Shown: positions 1 to 5,396, counted from the stretch's first letter. The stretch is DNA of 5,396 nucleotides from CAWFFV01 sp963814985 (GCA_963814985.1 CAWFFV010000084.1:1-5396), one strand, 5' to 3'. A program made the numbers and translations. The notes: generated by a model from the letters alone, not told the origin.

Positions 1-292
1 CAACATCAAGATTGAGTAGTGTTCTTGTCATGGGAAGCTCCTTTTCGGGGCCTAATAACGATTTGAAGAGCATTAGAGACGCTTTCCAATGTTCGGTACA
101 TACGGTGGCAACCAGGTCAGAGAGCACAAGACCCCACAGTTTGACCATCCCCCAGGAATCGCTCTGCGCTTGCTTTTCACGATAGCAGTCGCGAAAGGTC
201 TGCACCATTTCACAACCATAAGTACGTCGAAACTCCGTTGGGTAGAGCCAGAGCAGCACACGATAGAGCCGTTCGGAAGGTGATGTTGCCAT
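1..292 (-). CDS. Partial gene coupled to padR, YGxEM/FRDCYR-type protein (C-terminus off the left edge)
   Basis: An open frame of 97 codons runs from an ATG at 292 to the window edge with no stop. The N-terminus reads ERLYRVLLWLYPTEFRRTYG followed by CEMVQTFRDCYRE. I recognise this pattern from short proteins next to PadR regulators in Ktedonobacteria and related Chloroflexota, where membrane segments may follow, but I cannot assign a function. The start codon shares one base with the padR stop (TAATG, 294-290), and a G-rich Shine-Dalgarno-like stretch (GGGGGTGG) lies just upstream inside padR, so the two genes are probably translationally coupled. A second in-frame ATG at 31-29 has a better ribosome binding site (AAGGAG, 6-nt spacing). 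This could be a downstream gene whose predecessor lost its stop, or simply an internal methionine. It is probably a target or partner of the PadR regulator (inference). Confidence 0.6.
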   Translation of the reverse strand, partial: MATSPSERLYRVLLWLYPTEFRRTYGCEMVQTFRDCYREKQAQSDSWGMVKLWGLVLSDLVATVCTEHWKASLMLFKSLLGPEKELPMTRTLLNLDV

Positions 293-671
293 TATGCGCC
301 ACCCCCTATCGATCCAGCACCACCTAGCAACCGCTTGAACCGGGCAACATGTACCAGTTCTACCAACCGTTGTGCCTCTGCCTGTGCCACGCGCTGCCCA
401 AATTCGGTTAAGCGGTAGTAGCGACGTCGCTCATCATCTAAAGCAGGATCAGGACGCTCGTCAGATTTCTCAATCAACCCATCAGCTAACATGCGCTTGA
501 TGAGCCATAAAGTGTTCCCGGTCCCATATGCACCTTTCCATCTGTGCGTAGTGCAATCTCCTGCATAATGCCGTACCCATGTCGTTCAGCATCGGCAAGA
601 GCAAGCAGAATGTAAAAGACGGCAGACGTGAGCGGAAGGAGCGCTTCAGGATCACGCTTTGCTTTGTTCAT
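292..671 (-). CDS. PadR-family transcriptional regulator, one-base frameshift
   Basis: PadR proteins are winged-helix repressors, usually autoregulated and often controlling an adjacent transporter or membrane gene. The N-terminal part (671 to about 503) shows the family signatures LTSAVFYILLALA, HGYGIM (residues 31-36) and GPGTLYG (50-56). The frame then ends early at a TAG. Restoring one base near 502 (a G on the plus strand, making TCC-ATC on the coding strand) continues as SIKRMLADGLIEK and the wing RRRYYRLTEFG (about residues 82-92), then a C-terminal helix, ending at TAA 294-292. The repaired protein is about 126 residues, normal for the short PadR class. The start ATG at 671 has GAGGTG very close upstream, inside the arm of the 675-742 palindrome. 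Family assignment is firm; whether the break is real or a sequencing error is open. Confidence 0.88.
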
Positions 672-674
672 ATC

Positions 675-742
675 ACCTCGTTATCAGTTAGTATATCGAC
701 TACGGATATATCTGTAGTCGATATACTAACTGATAACGAGGT
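675..742. promoter_or_regulatory. 68-nt near-perfect palindrome, probable PadR operator/promoter
   Basis: The arms 675-703 and 714-742 are perfectly complementary over 29 bp. The centre GGATATATCT is also symmetric apart from one mismatch (704/713). Each arm contains a TATACT -10-like hexamer reading outward (722-727 plus; 695-690 minus) followed by ACGAGG. The minus-strand ACGAGG forms the padR ribosome binding site. The motif GTATATCGACTAC therefore occurs in both orientations over both putative -10 elements. PadR regulators commonly bind inverted repeats overlapping their own promoter, so an autoregulatory operator is the natural reading (inference). No convincing -35 element is visible. 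Alternatives are an inverted amplification artefact or the remnant of a small inverted-repeat element. Confidence 0.6.
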
Positions 743-964
743 TTATGTCAAGGGGCTTATGGCGAGACTGCCTTATGGTTCAAGAGTCTACTCTCAGGTA
801 GATGATTGTGTATATTAAATCTGATAAAGCCGATATCTATTTTGATTTTATTCGTGTATACTCTATAATAATTGGTTATTTAGTAGTGACACTTCTTGCA
901 CCAGACTTCTGAGCACTAGAAGAACGCTGACGATGGTCTCGAAGGGCACAATAAGGAGCATGCT
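743..964. other. Intergenic region between padR and the DUF6585-like gene
   Basis: This stretch of roughly 220 bases is AT-rich in its middle part and contains no supported gene. It holds the plus-strand promoter at 842-869 and, at its end, the AAGGAG ribosome binding site (953-958) of the next gene. A weak 5-bp stem (CTTCT 906-910 with AGAAG 918-922) lies in the leader and is too short to interpret. An 18-codon open frame from 745 starts just right of the palindrome and was not accepted as a gene. Confidence 0.6.
842..869 (+). promoter_or_regulatory. Sigma-70-type promoter for the DUF6585-like gene
   Basis: TTGATT (842-847) and a perfect TATAAT (864-869) are separated by 16 bp. The implied transcript would start near 876 and leave a leader of about 90 nt before the ATG at 965. 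The -10 is a consensus match; the -35 matches TTGACA at four of six positions. Confidence 0.6.
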
Positions 965-1748
965 ATGCAAGATCCACAATTATCATCCAATCAACAGCAT
1001 CCAGAACTTGGGTTATTGAAGAAGAGCTATAATAATACTGGCAGATTGATTTATCCTGTCTTGGGGCTTATAACATCCGTAATATATCTCTTCTTTCTTT
1101 GGTATTTTGGCCTCAGTATCTCTTGCTTGCTCTGGCTATCACAGGTATTACGCTACTCATGGCCTGGATTTGTTCAAAAACAAGAAGACTATTTCCTTGT
1201 ATGAGAGAGGAATGATTTACACTGATTCACGCAAAAACGAAATAATCATTCCCTGGACAGAGATAGAAAGTATTTCCCGTAACCGTAAGGTCATATATCT
1301 TTCCTATAACCCGTATATTGTACATACATACACCATTAACTCTAGCAAGCTTAAGAAATCACTCTCTCTAAATGATCAGACTTTTGCTGCTGATGAGATA
1401 GTTCAAAAGGTTGAACTGGCAACACTCGATCATCTTTACGCTCCTGCCTTACGTAAATATCAAGAGGGTAATGTTTCCTTCGAAGCTGTCTCTTTATCGC
1501 CTCAGGGGATTTCCTACCGCAATAAGATGCTACCCTGGAGCCAGGTTGCACATTTTACCGTAAACAAACAAACAGGGGCTATCACCATCAGACAGCATGG
1601 TCAACACTCTATGTGGGCAAACGTGGCATCAGGGAAGGTAAATAACGTGGTAGTTCTCAGAATGCTGATAGAGAAAAACGTTCTACCTGAATATGGCTTT
1701 CATTTTGAAACTACCCCTGTCCCAAACCGGCAGGCAAAGCGTGGCTGA
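965..1748 (+). CDS. DUF6585-family membrane protein, two one-base frameshifts
   Basis: The ATG at 965 follows AAGGAG by 6 nt. Frame 1 gives a polar N-terminus and a first membrane helix (about residues 28-48, LIYPVLGLITSVIYLFFLWY). One added T in the run 1105-1108 switches to a frame reading WPQYLLLALAITGITLLMAW, an obvious second helix. One added A in the run 1176-1180 switches again to KNKKTISLYERGMIYTD, which stays open to TGA 1746-1748. The repaired protein is about 261 residues. The soluble part matches the DUF6585 layout: a LYERGMIY strand, IIPWTEIESI, then a second half with YRNKMLPWSQV, ITIRQHGQ, WANV and a closing VVVLRMLIE helix, resembling two PH-like beta units behind a helical hairpin. 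The function of DUF6585 is unknown to me. The family call is good; the breaks are probably sequence errors. Confidence 0.75.
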
Positions 1749-1755
1749 ACATGAT

Positions 1756-1851
1756 AAGCCTCTGGAAAAGCTTCTCACCCATGCGAGACGTTTTTGATAT
1801 AATGTATCTATGTTTATGACATGACCCCAAACTTGCACGTTTGAATAAAAT
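1756..1851 (+). repeat. Promoter-bearing direct repeat, copy 1
   Basis: This 96-bp segment aligns without gaps to 2531-2626 at an offset of 775 bp. I count 11 mismatches (about 89% identity), with a 32-bp identical core at 1784-1815 and a further 16-bp identical block at 1817-1832. The core contains an extended -10 promoter element. It begins just after the stop of the DUF6585-like gene and ends about 50 bp before the Uma2 start. Confidence 0.85.
1795..1803 (+). promoter_or_regulatory. Extended -10 promoter for the Uma2 gene
   Basis: The sequence TGATATAAT is a perfect match to the extended -10 consensus TGNTATAAT. No good -35 hexamer is present at 16-18 bp, which is tolerated at extended -10 promoters. 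It lies in the most conserved part of the direct repeat, and the identical element occurs in copy 2, which supports a functional role. The Uma2 start at 1901 is about 90 nt downstream of the expected start site. Confidence 0.55.
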
Positions 1852-1900
1852 AGGCAGGCTTTGCTTTGCTCGATAGCCCAATCCGGAGGAGACTGAAAAG

Positions 1901-2491
1901 ATGGCAACAAACCCACAACATCCATATATGACAGTAGAAGAGTACCTTCGACTCGACAACGAAAGCCCAGATGCACGTTACGATTATATTGATGGGCAAG
2001 TCATCAGATGTGCAGGGGGGAGTCCACAACATGCAGAGATTGCCGCAAACATCACAAGCATCATCAAGCCATTCCTTCGTGGTAGCTCCTGCCATGTGTT
2101 TTCCTCAGATGTAAGAATACGTCTTTCCGCATCGCGCTATGTCCACCCCGATATAGCCGTCAGTTGTGATGAAAGAGATTGGGCTGATCCTGAAGCTATA
2201 CGCTATCCTGGCCTCATTATAGAGGTCCTTTCCCCAAGTACAGAAGCGCGTGATCGTGGTCAGAAATTCGCGGACTATCGAGCACTCACAAGTTTTCAAG
2301 AATACGTTCTTATCAATTTCGCGTACCAGGAAATAGAACTATTCAGGCGTGAGAAAGGCCACTTATGGAGCTTTCAAACATTTCTGCCTGATGCTGATGT
2401 TGAATTGGTTAGCCTGGGTATCCGTTTTCCTGTCGCAGATGTATATGAAGGGATCTTCTTTCCAGGTGGAAACAATAATCAGCCCGCATAA
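1901..2491 (+). CDS. Uma2-family (DUF820) putative PD-(D/E)XK nuclease-fold protein
   Basis: This complete 196-residue frame is the only unbroken complete gene in the window. The ATG at 1901 is preceded by GGAGGAG (1885-1891) with 9-nt spacing. Family hallmarks in order are MTVEEYLRL (10-18), YDYIDGQVI (27-35), H44, the catalytic-type PD at 83-84 (HPDIAV), the E in LIIEVLSPSTE (E108), and DRGQKFADY with K122, followed by the YVLINFAYQEIELFRR strand pair. D84, E108 and K122 would form the nuclease-fold active site. Uma2 proteins are very abundant, often multicopy, in cyanobacteria and Ktedonobacteria; their biological role is unsettled, so nuclease activity is a family-based inference. The gene sits between the two direct repeats and appears to be transcribed from copy 1. 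Length is typical for the family. Confidence 0.92.
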   Translation: MATNPQHPYMTVEEYLRLDNESPDARYDYIDGQVIRCAGGSPQHAEIAANITSIIKPFLRGSSCHVFSSDVRIRLSASRYVHPDIAVSCDERDWADPEAIRYPGLIIEVLSPSTEARDRGQKFADYRALTSFQEYVLINFAYQEIELFRREKGHLWSFQTFLPDADVELVSLGIRFPVADVYEGIFFPGGNNNQPA

Positions 2492-2530
2492 TCTGTTCCT
2501 AATTCACTATCCTTTTCTCAGAAAAACAAA

Positions 2531-2626
2531 AAGCCTCTGGAAAATATTCTCACTCACACGAGACGTTTTTGATATAATGTATCTATGTTTGTGACATGAC
2601 CCCAAACGTACACACTTGAGTAAAAT
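2531..2626 (+). repeat. Promoter-bearing direct repeat, copy 2
   Basis: This is the second copy of the 96-bp segment at 1756-1851, in the same orientation and gap-free. It starts 40 bp after the Uma2 stop and ends 26 bp before the chosen start of the next gene. The mismatches concentrate in the flanks, whereas the extended -10 region is identical in both copies. Confidence 0.85.
2570..2578 (+). promoter_or_regulatory. Extended -10 promoter for the rsmD operon
   Basis: TGATATAAT repeats exactly the extended -10 element of copy 1, again without a clear -35. It is positioned to drive the unknown gene at 2652 and, given the tight spacing downstream, rsmD and the genes after it. Confidence 0.55.
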
Positions 2627-2651
2627 TAGGAAGCAGAAAGCAGGAGAAAAA

Positions 2652-3880
2652 GTGCCTATGGATAGTCCATCGAATATGTCGGAAGGTACAGAGAAATACA
2701 TCTGGTTGCGCTATACAACGCAATTTACGATGGATGCACGTACCCATACCATCGAGATGGGCATTCCTATGCCCCTGGGAGCAAGTGCGGAGACACGTGA
2801 ACTGCTATTGTGCGAAGCTGAAGCAGGAATGGACCAGCTTGCACATCACGTTGAGCAACGTATAGATCAGATGCTTGGGAGTACTCGGACGAGACGACCT
2901 GCACCTCCACAATCTCCCTTGCCATCAAAGCCTGCTACCAACAACAAACCTCCTTCGATGGTAGCCTCCCGAACCGTTGTTTCACCCTCGCAGGCACAAC
3001 CAGCCCACTCTCAGGTACGAGAAACGGCATCAGAGCAACCTGTCTCACAAAGAGATGAGATACCAACGGTGCCACCAGGGCGTCCAAATCTAGAAGAGAA
3101 TATACCACTTGCGGATGTATTCAGCGATACCAACAGGAATCTTCTCCTGCGAGAATTTCTTCAGTATATTAAGGAAAATCTAGGACTGGACTCCAAACAG
3201 GCCATGAGTTTGTTGAAAGTCAAAACACTCTCTGGTATAAACTTGCGCGAAGCTTTGGAGCGTTTACTACAACTTGTGGGACAAGAGGCGACGGGCAGCA
3301 CTCTCAATACAGATAGAACACGCGAGGTCAGTCCTGGTGTGATGATGATGCCCTCGTTGCGATCTGAGCCTCAGACTATGCCTCTAAACTCTGTTGCTAC
3401 ATCCCCTCCTTCCTCTTTGTCGTCAACACAACCAATGATTCCATCAGGGCACAGACCAATGAGTTTGGGCAAGATGATGCCGCGAGCTTCCTTGAAAGGA
3501 TGCCCGTTACTGCCTTTGATGAGGAGGTTGACCTGGGAGAGGAGGAAGAACTGGAAGATCTTGAACAGATACGCGACTTGACACCGCAAGAACGTACAAG
3601 AGCTAAGAACGTATTGAGTCGGCTACATGAGGCGCGAGGAACCACTGCGGCCAACTCAAGTCGTCTGCAAGTGTTAAATAATGTTGTAAGTACACAGATT
3701 AGCAAGTCGCAATTGCAAGAACTGATTGCGGGTATCTGGGCTGTTACAGCATTAAAAAAGTTGAAAATCGATCAGGTTGAGGCTTTGATCTCCTGGGCCA
3801 AAGAGGATGATTTTATGAGCGAGGTGGAAGCTGTCCTGTTACTCATTGAGGAGGACCGCTATGCGCGTGGTAACCGGTGA
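2652..3880 (+). CDS. Unrecognised protein upstream of rsmD, helical modules and Pro/Ser-rich linkers, one-base frameshift
   Basis: I do not recognise the family. GTG 2652 follows AGGAG (2642-2646) by 5 nt; ATG 2658 in the same frame is the alternative, and TTG 2616 lies inside the promoter repeat and is unlikely. The N-terminal domain (about residues 14-77) is mixed strand and helix (YIWLRYTTQFT ... EAEAGMDQLAHHVEQRIDQM). A Pro/Ser/Thr/Gln-rich linker (about 80-145) leads to a helical module (about 150-212, containing LGLDSKQAMSLLKVKTLSG). A second low-complexity linker follows. One added G in the run 3447-3449 moves to the frame QTNEFGQDD, then an acidic segment (EEELEDLE) and a C-terminal helical module ending at TGA 3878-3880. 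The repaired length is about 409 residues. The two helical modules resemble each other and, loosely, the small helical tails of phage annealing proteins; that resemblance is weak inference. Confidence 0.6.
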
Positions 3881-4449
3881 GGCGAAAGGGCGCAAGTTAA
3901 AGGCTCCCAAAACGATGGGGACGCGGCCCATCATTGATCGTGTGAAAACTGCTCTCTTTGATATTCTTTCTACAGAAATAGAGGATACATACTTCCTGGA
4001 TCTGTTTGCTGGAACAGGTAGCGTAGGTATCGAGGCCCTGAGCCGTGGTGCAGCACGTGCAACATTTATAGAGATGAATTATCAGGTATTGAAAGTACTG
4101 CGGGAGAATCTGCAAATTACCCGGACTGGCTGACCGCGCAGAAACCCTGTCAGGAGATGCCTTTAAGTTTTTACAAACTCACGCAACAGCGATACCCATG
4201 AGGCAGTCACGCACATATGATATTATTTACGTAGCACCACCGCAATACCAGGAGATGGCGGCTCGTGCTCTGGCACTCCTCAATAGTTCGCCGCTGGTGT
4301 CTGGCAATGGGCTGGTTATCGTACAGATTCACCCTAAAGAGCGTGGAGGGGTTGCGGCAGTCCCATGTCAACACCTGGAACTCAGCGATGAGCGGCGCTA
4401 CGGGAGTACGTTACTCATGTTTTACCAATCAAAAAGGAGAAATCCGTTT
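3861..4449 (+). CDS. rsmD: 16S rRNA (guanine(966)-N(2))-methyltransferase RsmD, frameshifted and lacking its stop
   Basis: RsmD uses S-adenosylmethionine to methylate N2 of G966 (E. coli numbering) in 16S rRNA of the small subunit. The ATG at 3861 has AGGAGG about 6 nt upstream and overlaps the preceding gene by 20 nt, implying translational coupling. Visible motifs are MRVVTGEAKGRKLKAPK, TRPIIDRVKTALFDIL (21-36), the SAM-binding DLFAGTGSVGIEALSRGA (47-64) and acidic E71. The frame hits TGA right after QITRTG; removing one C from the run 4120-4122 gives QITGLADRAETLSGDAF and continues through YDIIYVAPPQYQEM to DERRYGSTLLMFYQ, the usual C-terminal end. Motif IV reads APPQY where DPPY or NPPY is typical. 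No stop follows: the frame runs on through the start of the next gene to TGA at 4567-4569. The end given here is therefore the last base before the next gene. Confidence 0.88.
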
Positions 4450-4825
4450 ATGTCAATACAGTTACAGAAGCCTGACTATGTGATTGTCTATGTGAGCAAT
4501 ATGCAACGCTCGACAGCCTTCTATCGGGATGTGTTGGGTCTGCCCCTGAAGTTTACTTCTCCTGGTTGAGACCGAGTTCAACACAGGCACAACAGCAGTT
4601 GCGTTGCACACATCGGGTGAGAGTACCGCCCCTCTCCAGTCACAGCGACCACCCGCCGGACAGGCACACCTTGGTTTTGTCGTAGATGATCTACAGGCGA
4701 CCTACGAGGCCCTGAAAGCCCTGGACGTACCTTTCTCGCTCCCTCCGCAGAAGCAGGCCTCTGGTGTAATACTGGCCGTGTTGCACGATCCTGATGGTCT
4801 GGGGATTACCTTGCAGCAACGCTAG
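4450..4825 (+). CDS. VOC-superfamily (glyoxalase/bleomycin-resistance fold) protein, frameshifted
   Basis: The ATG at 4450 has AAGGAG (4434-4439) 10 nt upstream. The N-terminal half carries the VOC signature VIVYVSNMQRSTAFYRDVLG followed by LPLKF. The frame stops at 4567-4569, and another frame picks up the fold as VETEFNTGTTAVALH, GQAHLGFVVDDLQATYEALK, then DPDGLGITLQQR and TAG 4823-4825. The repaired protein is about 125 residues, normal for a single VOC module with two beta-alpha-beta-beta-beta units. Such proteins bind a metal and act on small molecules or sequester drugs; the substrate cannot be told from sequence. The first half is fused in frame to the rsmD reading frame because rsmD lacks a stop. 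It sits in the rsmD operon, 13 nt before the next gene. Confidence 0.8.
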
Positions 4826-4838
4826 AGAGGAACAAACC

Positions 4839-5147
4839 ATGGTAAGCAAACCTGGTGGTGGTCGCTTCGCTTTTATGGATGCTGGCGATGTGGCACGACG
4901 ATTGGGAGTTGATCGGGTAACGCTCGATCAATGGATCAAAGAAGGGCGTATCAAGCCGCACCGGGGTGTGGGTCGCGAAGCTTTCTTCCGTGCTGCCGAT
5001 GTAGAGGCCCTCTACAACGAATTATATCCAGCAACGGAGTTAGCCGAGGCGGTGGCTGCCGATGAACGTGAGAGCGCAGGTGCGACAACACAGGGGCCTG
5101 TCCGTAAGAAGCAGGACCCACAGATGAGTGTCTATCTGCGTTTGTAA
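4839..5147 (+). CDS. MerR/excisionase-like helix-turn-helix protein, probably truncated by an in-frame TAA
   Basis: The ATG at 4839 follows a GAGAGG ribosome binding site and lies 13 nt after the VOC stop. The frame as written encodes 102 residues. Residues 14-60 form a helix-turn-helix of the MerR/excisionase type: DAGDVARRLGVDRVTLDQWI, then KEGRIKPHRGVGREAFFRAADVEALY with the expected turn, wing and third-helix spacing. An Ala/Glu-rich stretch follows. The TAA at 5145-5147 interrupts a segment (MSVYLRL / ADAKWYDTSEDDIRI) that reads as continuous coding sequence in the same frame. A CAA to TAA change would explain this. The protein probably binds DNA or acts as an adaptor; its target is unknown. 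Last gene of the apparent rsmD operon. Confidence 0.68.
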   Translation: MVSKPGGGRFAFMDAGDVARRLGVDRVTLDQWIKEGRIKPHRGVGREAFFRAADVEALYNELYPATELAEAVAADERESAGATTQGPVRKKQDPQMSVYLRL

Positions 5148-5331
5148 GCCGATGCCAAGTGGTACGATACCTCTGAAGATGATATTCGTATCTCGTTTTC
5201 AGCAACTTGCGCCAGACGGCTATGAACGCAATAAACGCAACGTACAACATACCATCAAGAAGCTACAATTTTTGGTGAGTTTGATTGAGGAAGCGCCGCA
5301 GCGCGGAACAAGTGAGAGCTATTTAAAATAG
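5148..5331 (+). pseudogene. Probable C-terminal remainder of the helix-turn-helix gene
   Basis: Directly after the TAA, the same frame continues ADAKWYDTSEDDIRI. Removing one T from the run 5196-5199 then switches to a frame reading FQQLAPDGYERNKRNVQHTI followed by KKLQFLVSLIEEAPQRG, to TAG 5329-5331. The continuity of charged, helix-forming residues across both repairs suggests these 61 or so codons once belonged to the gene at 4839, giving about 163 residues in total. No independent ribosome binding site or start is evident, so a separate small gene is less likely. Confidence 0.5.
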
Positions 5332-5333
5332 TA

Positions 5334-5396
5334 GTGAAGGCGCTTCTGGTTTGTGTCAGCGACACCGCAGCCGACACAAACCAGAAGCGCCTTCAC
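5334..5396 (+). terminator. Perfect 24-bp hairpin at the end of the operon, probable terminator
   Basis: Arms 5334-5357 and 5373-5396 are perfectly complementary over 24 bp around a 15-nt loop. It starts two bases after the TAG at 5329-5331, where an intrinsic terminator is expected. A U-tract cannot be checked because the window stops exactly at the last paired base. A small nested alternative stem (GTGTC 5353-5357 with GACAC 5361-5365) is also possible. The coincidence of arm end and window end also leaves room for a transposon end or an inverted assembly artefact. Confidence 0.6.

Noticed and set aside
89..283. 64-codon plus-strand ORF near the left edge
   Set aside because: It is antisense to the partial gene, whose minus-strand translation has clear family-like sequence.
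745..801. 18-codon plus-strand ORF beginning just after the palindrome with an ACGAGG upstream
   Set aside because: Its ribosome binding site is only the mirror image of the padR one, the peptide has no recognisable features, and it ends before the next promoter.
579..818. 79-codon plus-strand ORF crossing padR and the palindrome
   Set aside because: It is antisense to well-supported PadR coding sequence and translates the palindrome itself; composition is not protein-like.
965..1210. Programmed ribosomal frameshifting in the DUF6585-like gene
   Set aside because: Two successive shifts would be needed, no stimulatory structure is evident, and unrelated genes nearby show the same kind of break.
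1683..2299. Several minus-strand ORFs across the DUF6585-like and Uma2 genes
   Set aside because: They are shadows of strongly supported plus-strand genes, Cys- and Ser-rich with no domain signal and no plausible ribosome binding sites.
1756..2626. The two 96-bp repeats as a CRISPR or tandem array
   Set aside because: Only two copies exist, they are too long, and the spacer is a complete gene.
2616..2651. TTG 2616 as start of the unknown protein
   Set aside because: It lies within the direct repeat, whose other copy has a stop codon (TAA) in the equivalent frame two codons later, and it lacks a ribosome binding site.
3397..3705. 102-codon minus-strand ORF with a serine run
   Set aside because: The serine run is the complement of the acidic GAG/GAA stretch in the unknown protein; it is an antisense shadow.

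Overview
The window looks like a piece of chromosome from a Chloroflexota bacterium, most likely a member of the Ktedonobacteria. This is inferred from gene content: a PadR regulator coupled to a short YGxEM/FRDCYR-type protein, a DUF6585-family membrane protein, a Uma2-family protein, and an RsmD whose motif IV reads APPQY instead of DPPY. No rRNA, tRNA or CRISPR array is visible.

Layout. On the minus strand, positions 1-671 hold a PadR-family repressor and, joined to it by a TAATG overlap, a partial gene that runs off the left edge. A 68-nt almost perfect palindrome (675-742) covers the padR ribosome binding site and probably its promoter. On the plus strand, a promoter (842-869) precedes a DUF6585-like two-helix membrane protein (965-1748). 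Next is an intact Uma2-family gene (1901-2491), bracketed by two copies of a 96-bp direct repeat, each carrying a perfect extended -10 promoter element. The second copy leads into an apparent operon: an unrecognised protein with helical modules (2652-3880), rsmD (from 3861, overlapping by 20 nt), a VOC/glyoxalase-fold protein (4450-4825) and a helix-turn-helix protein (4839-5147, with a probable out-of-frame remainder to 5331). The window ends in a perfect 24-bp inverted repeat that is probably the operon terminator.

The most striking property is that six of the seven complete genes are broken, and most breaks are repaired by adding or removing one base, usually in a short homopolymer (T4, A5, G3, C3, T4). 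Only the Uma2 gene reads cleanly from start to stop. Because conserved housekeeping rsmD is affected and all codon-level signal is preserved on both sides of each break, uncorrected sequencing or assembly error is more likely than mass pseudogene formation. I annotate the genes across the breaks and state where each break lies.

I see no convincing undescribed multi-gene system. The best leads are the padR palindrome, the promoter-bearing direct repeats around the Uma2 gene, and the unknown protein upstream of rsmD.
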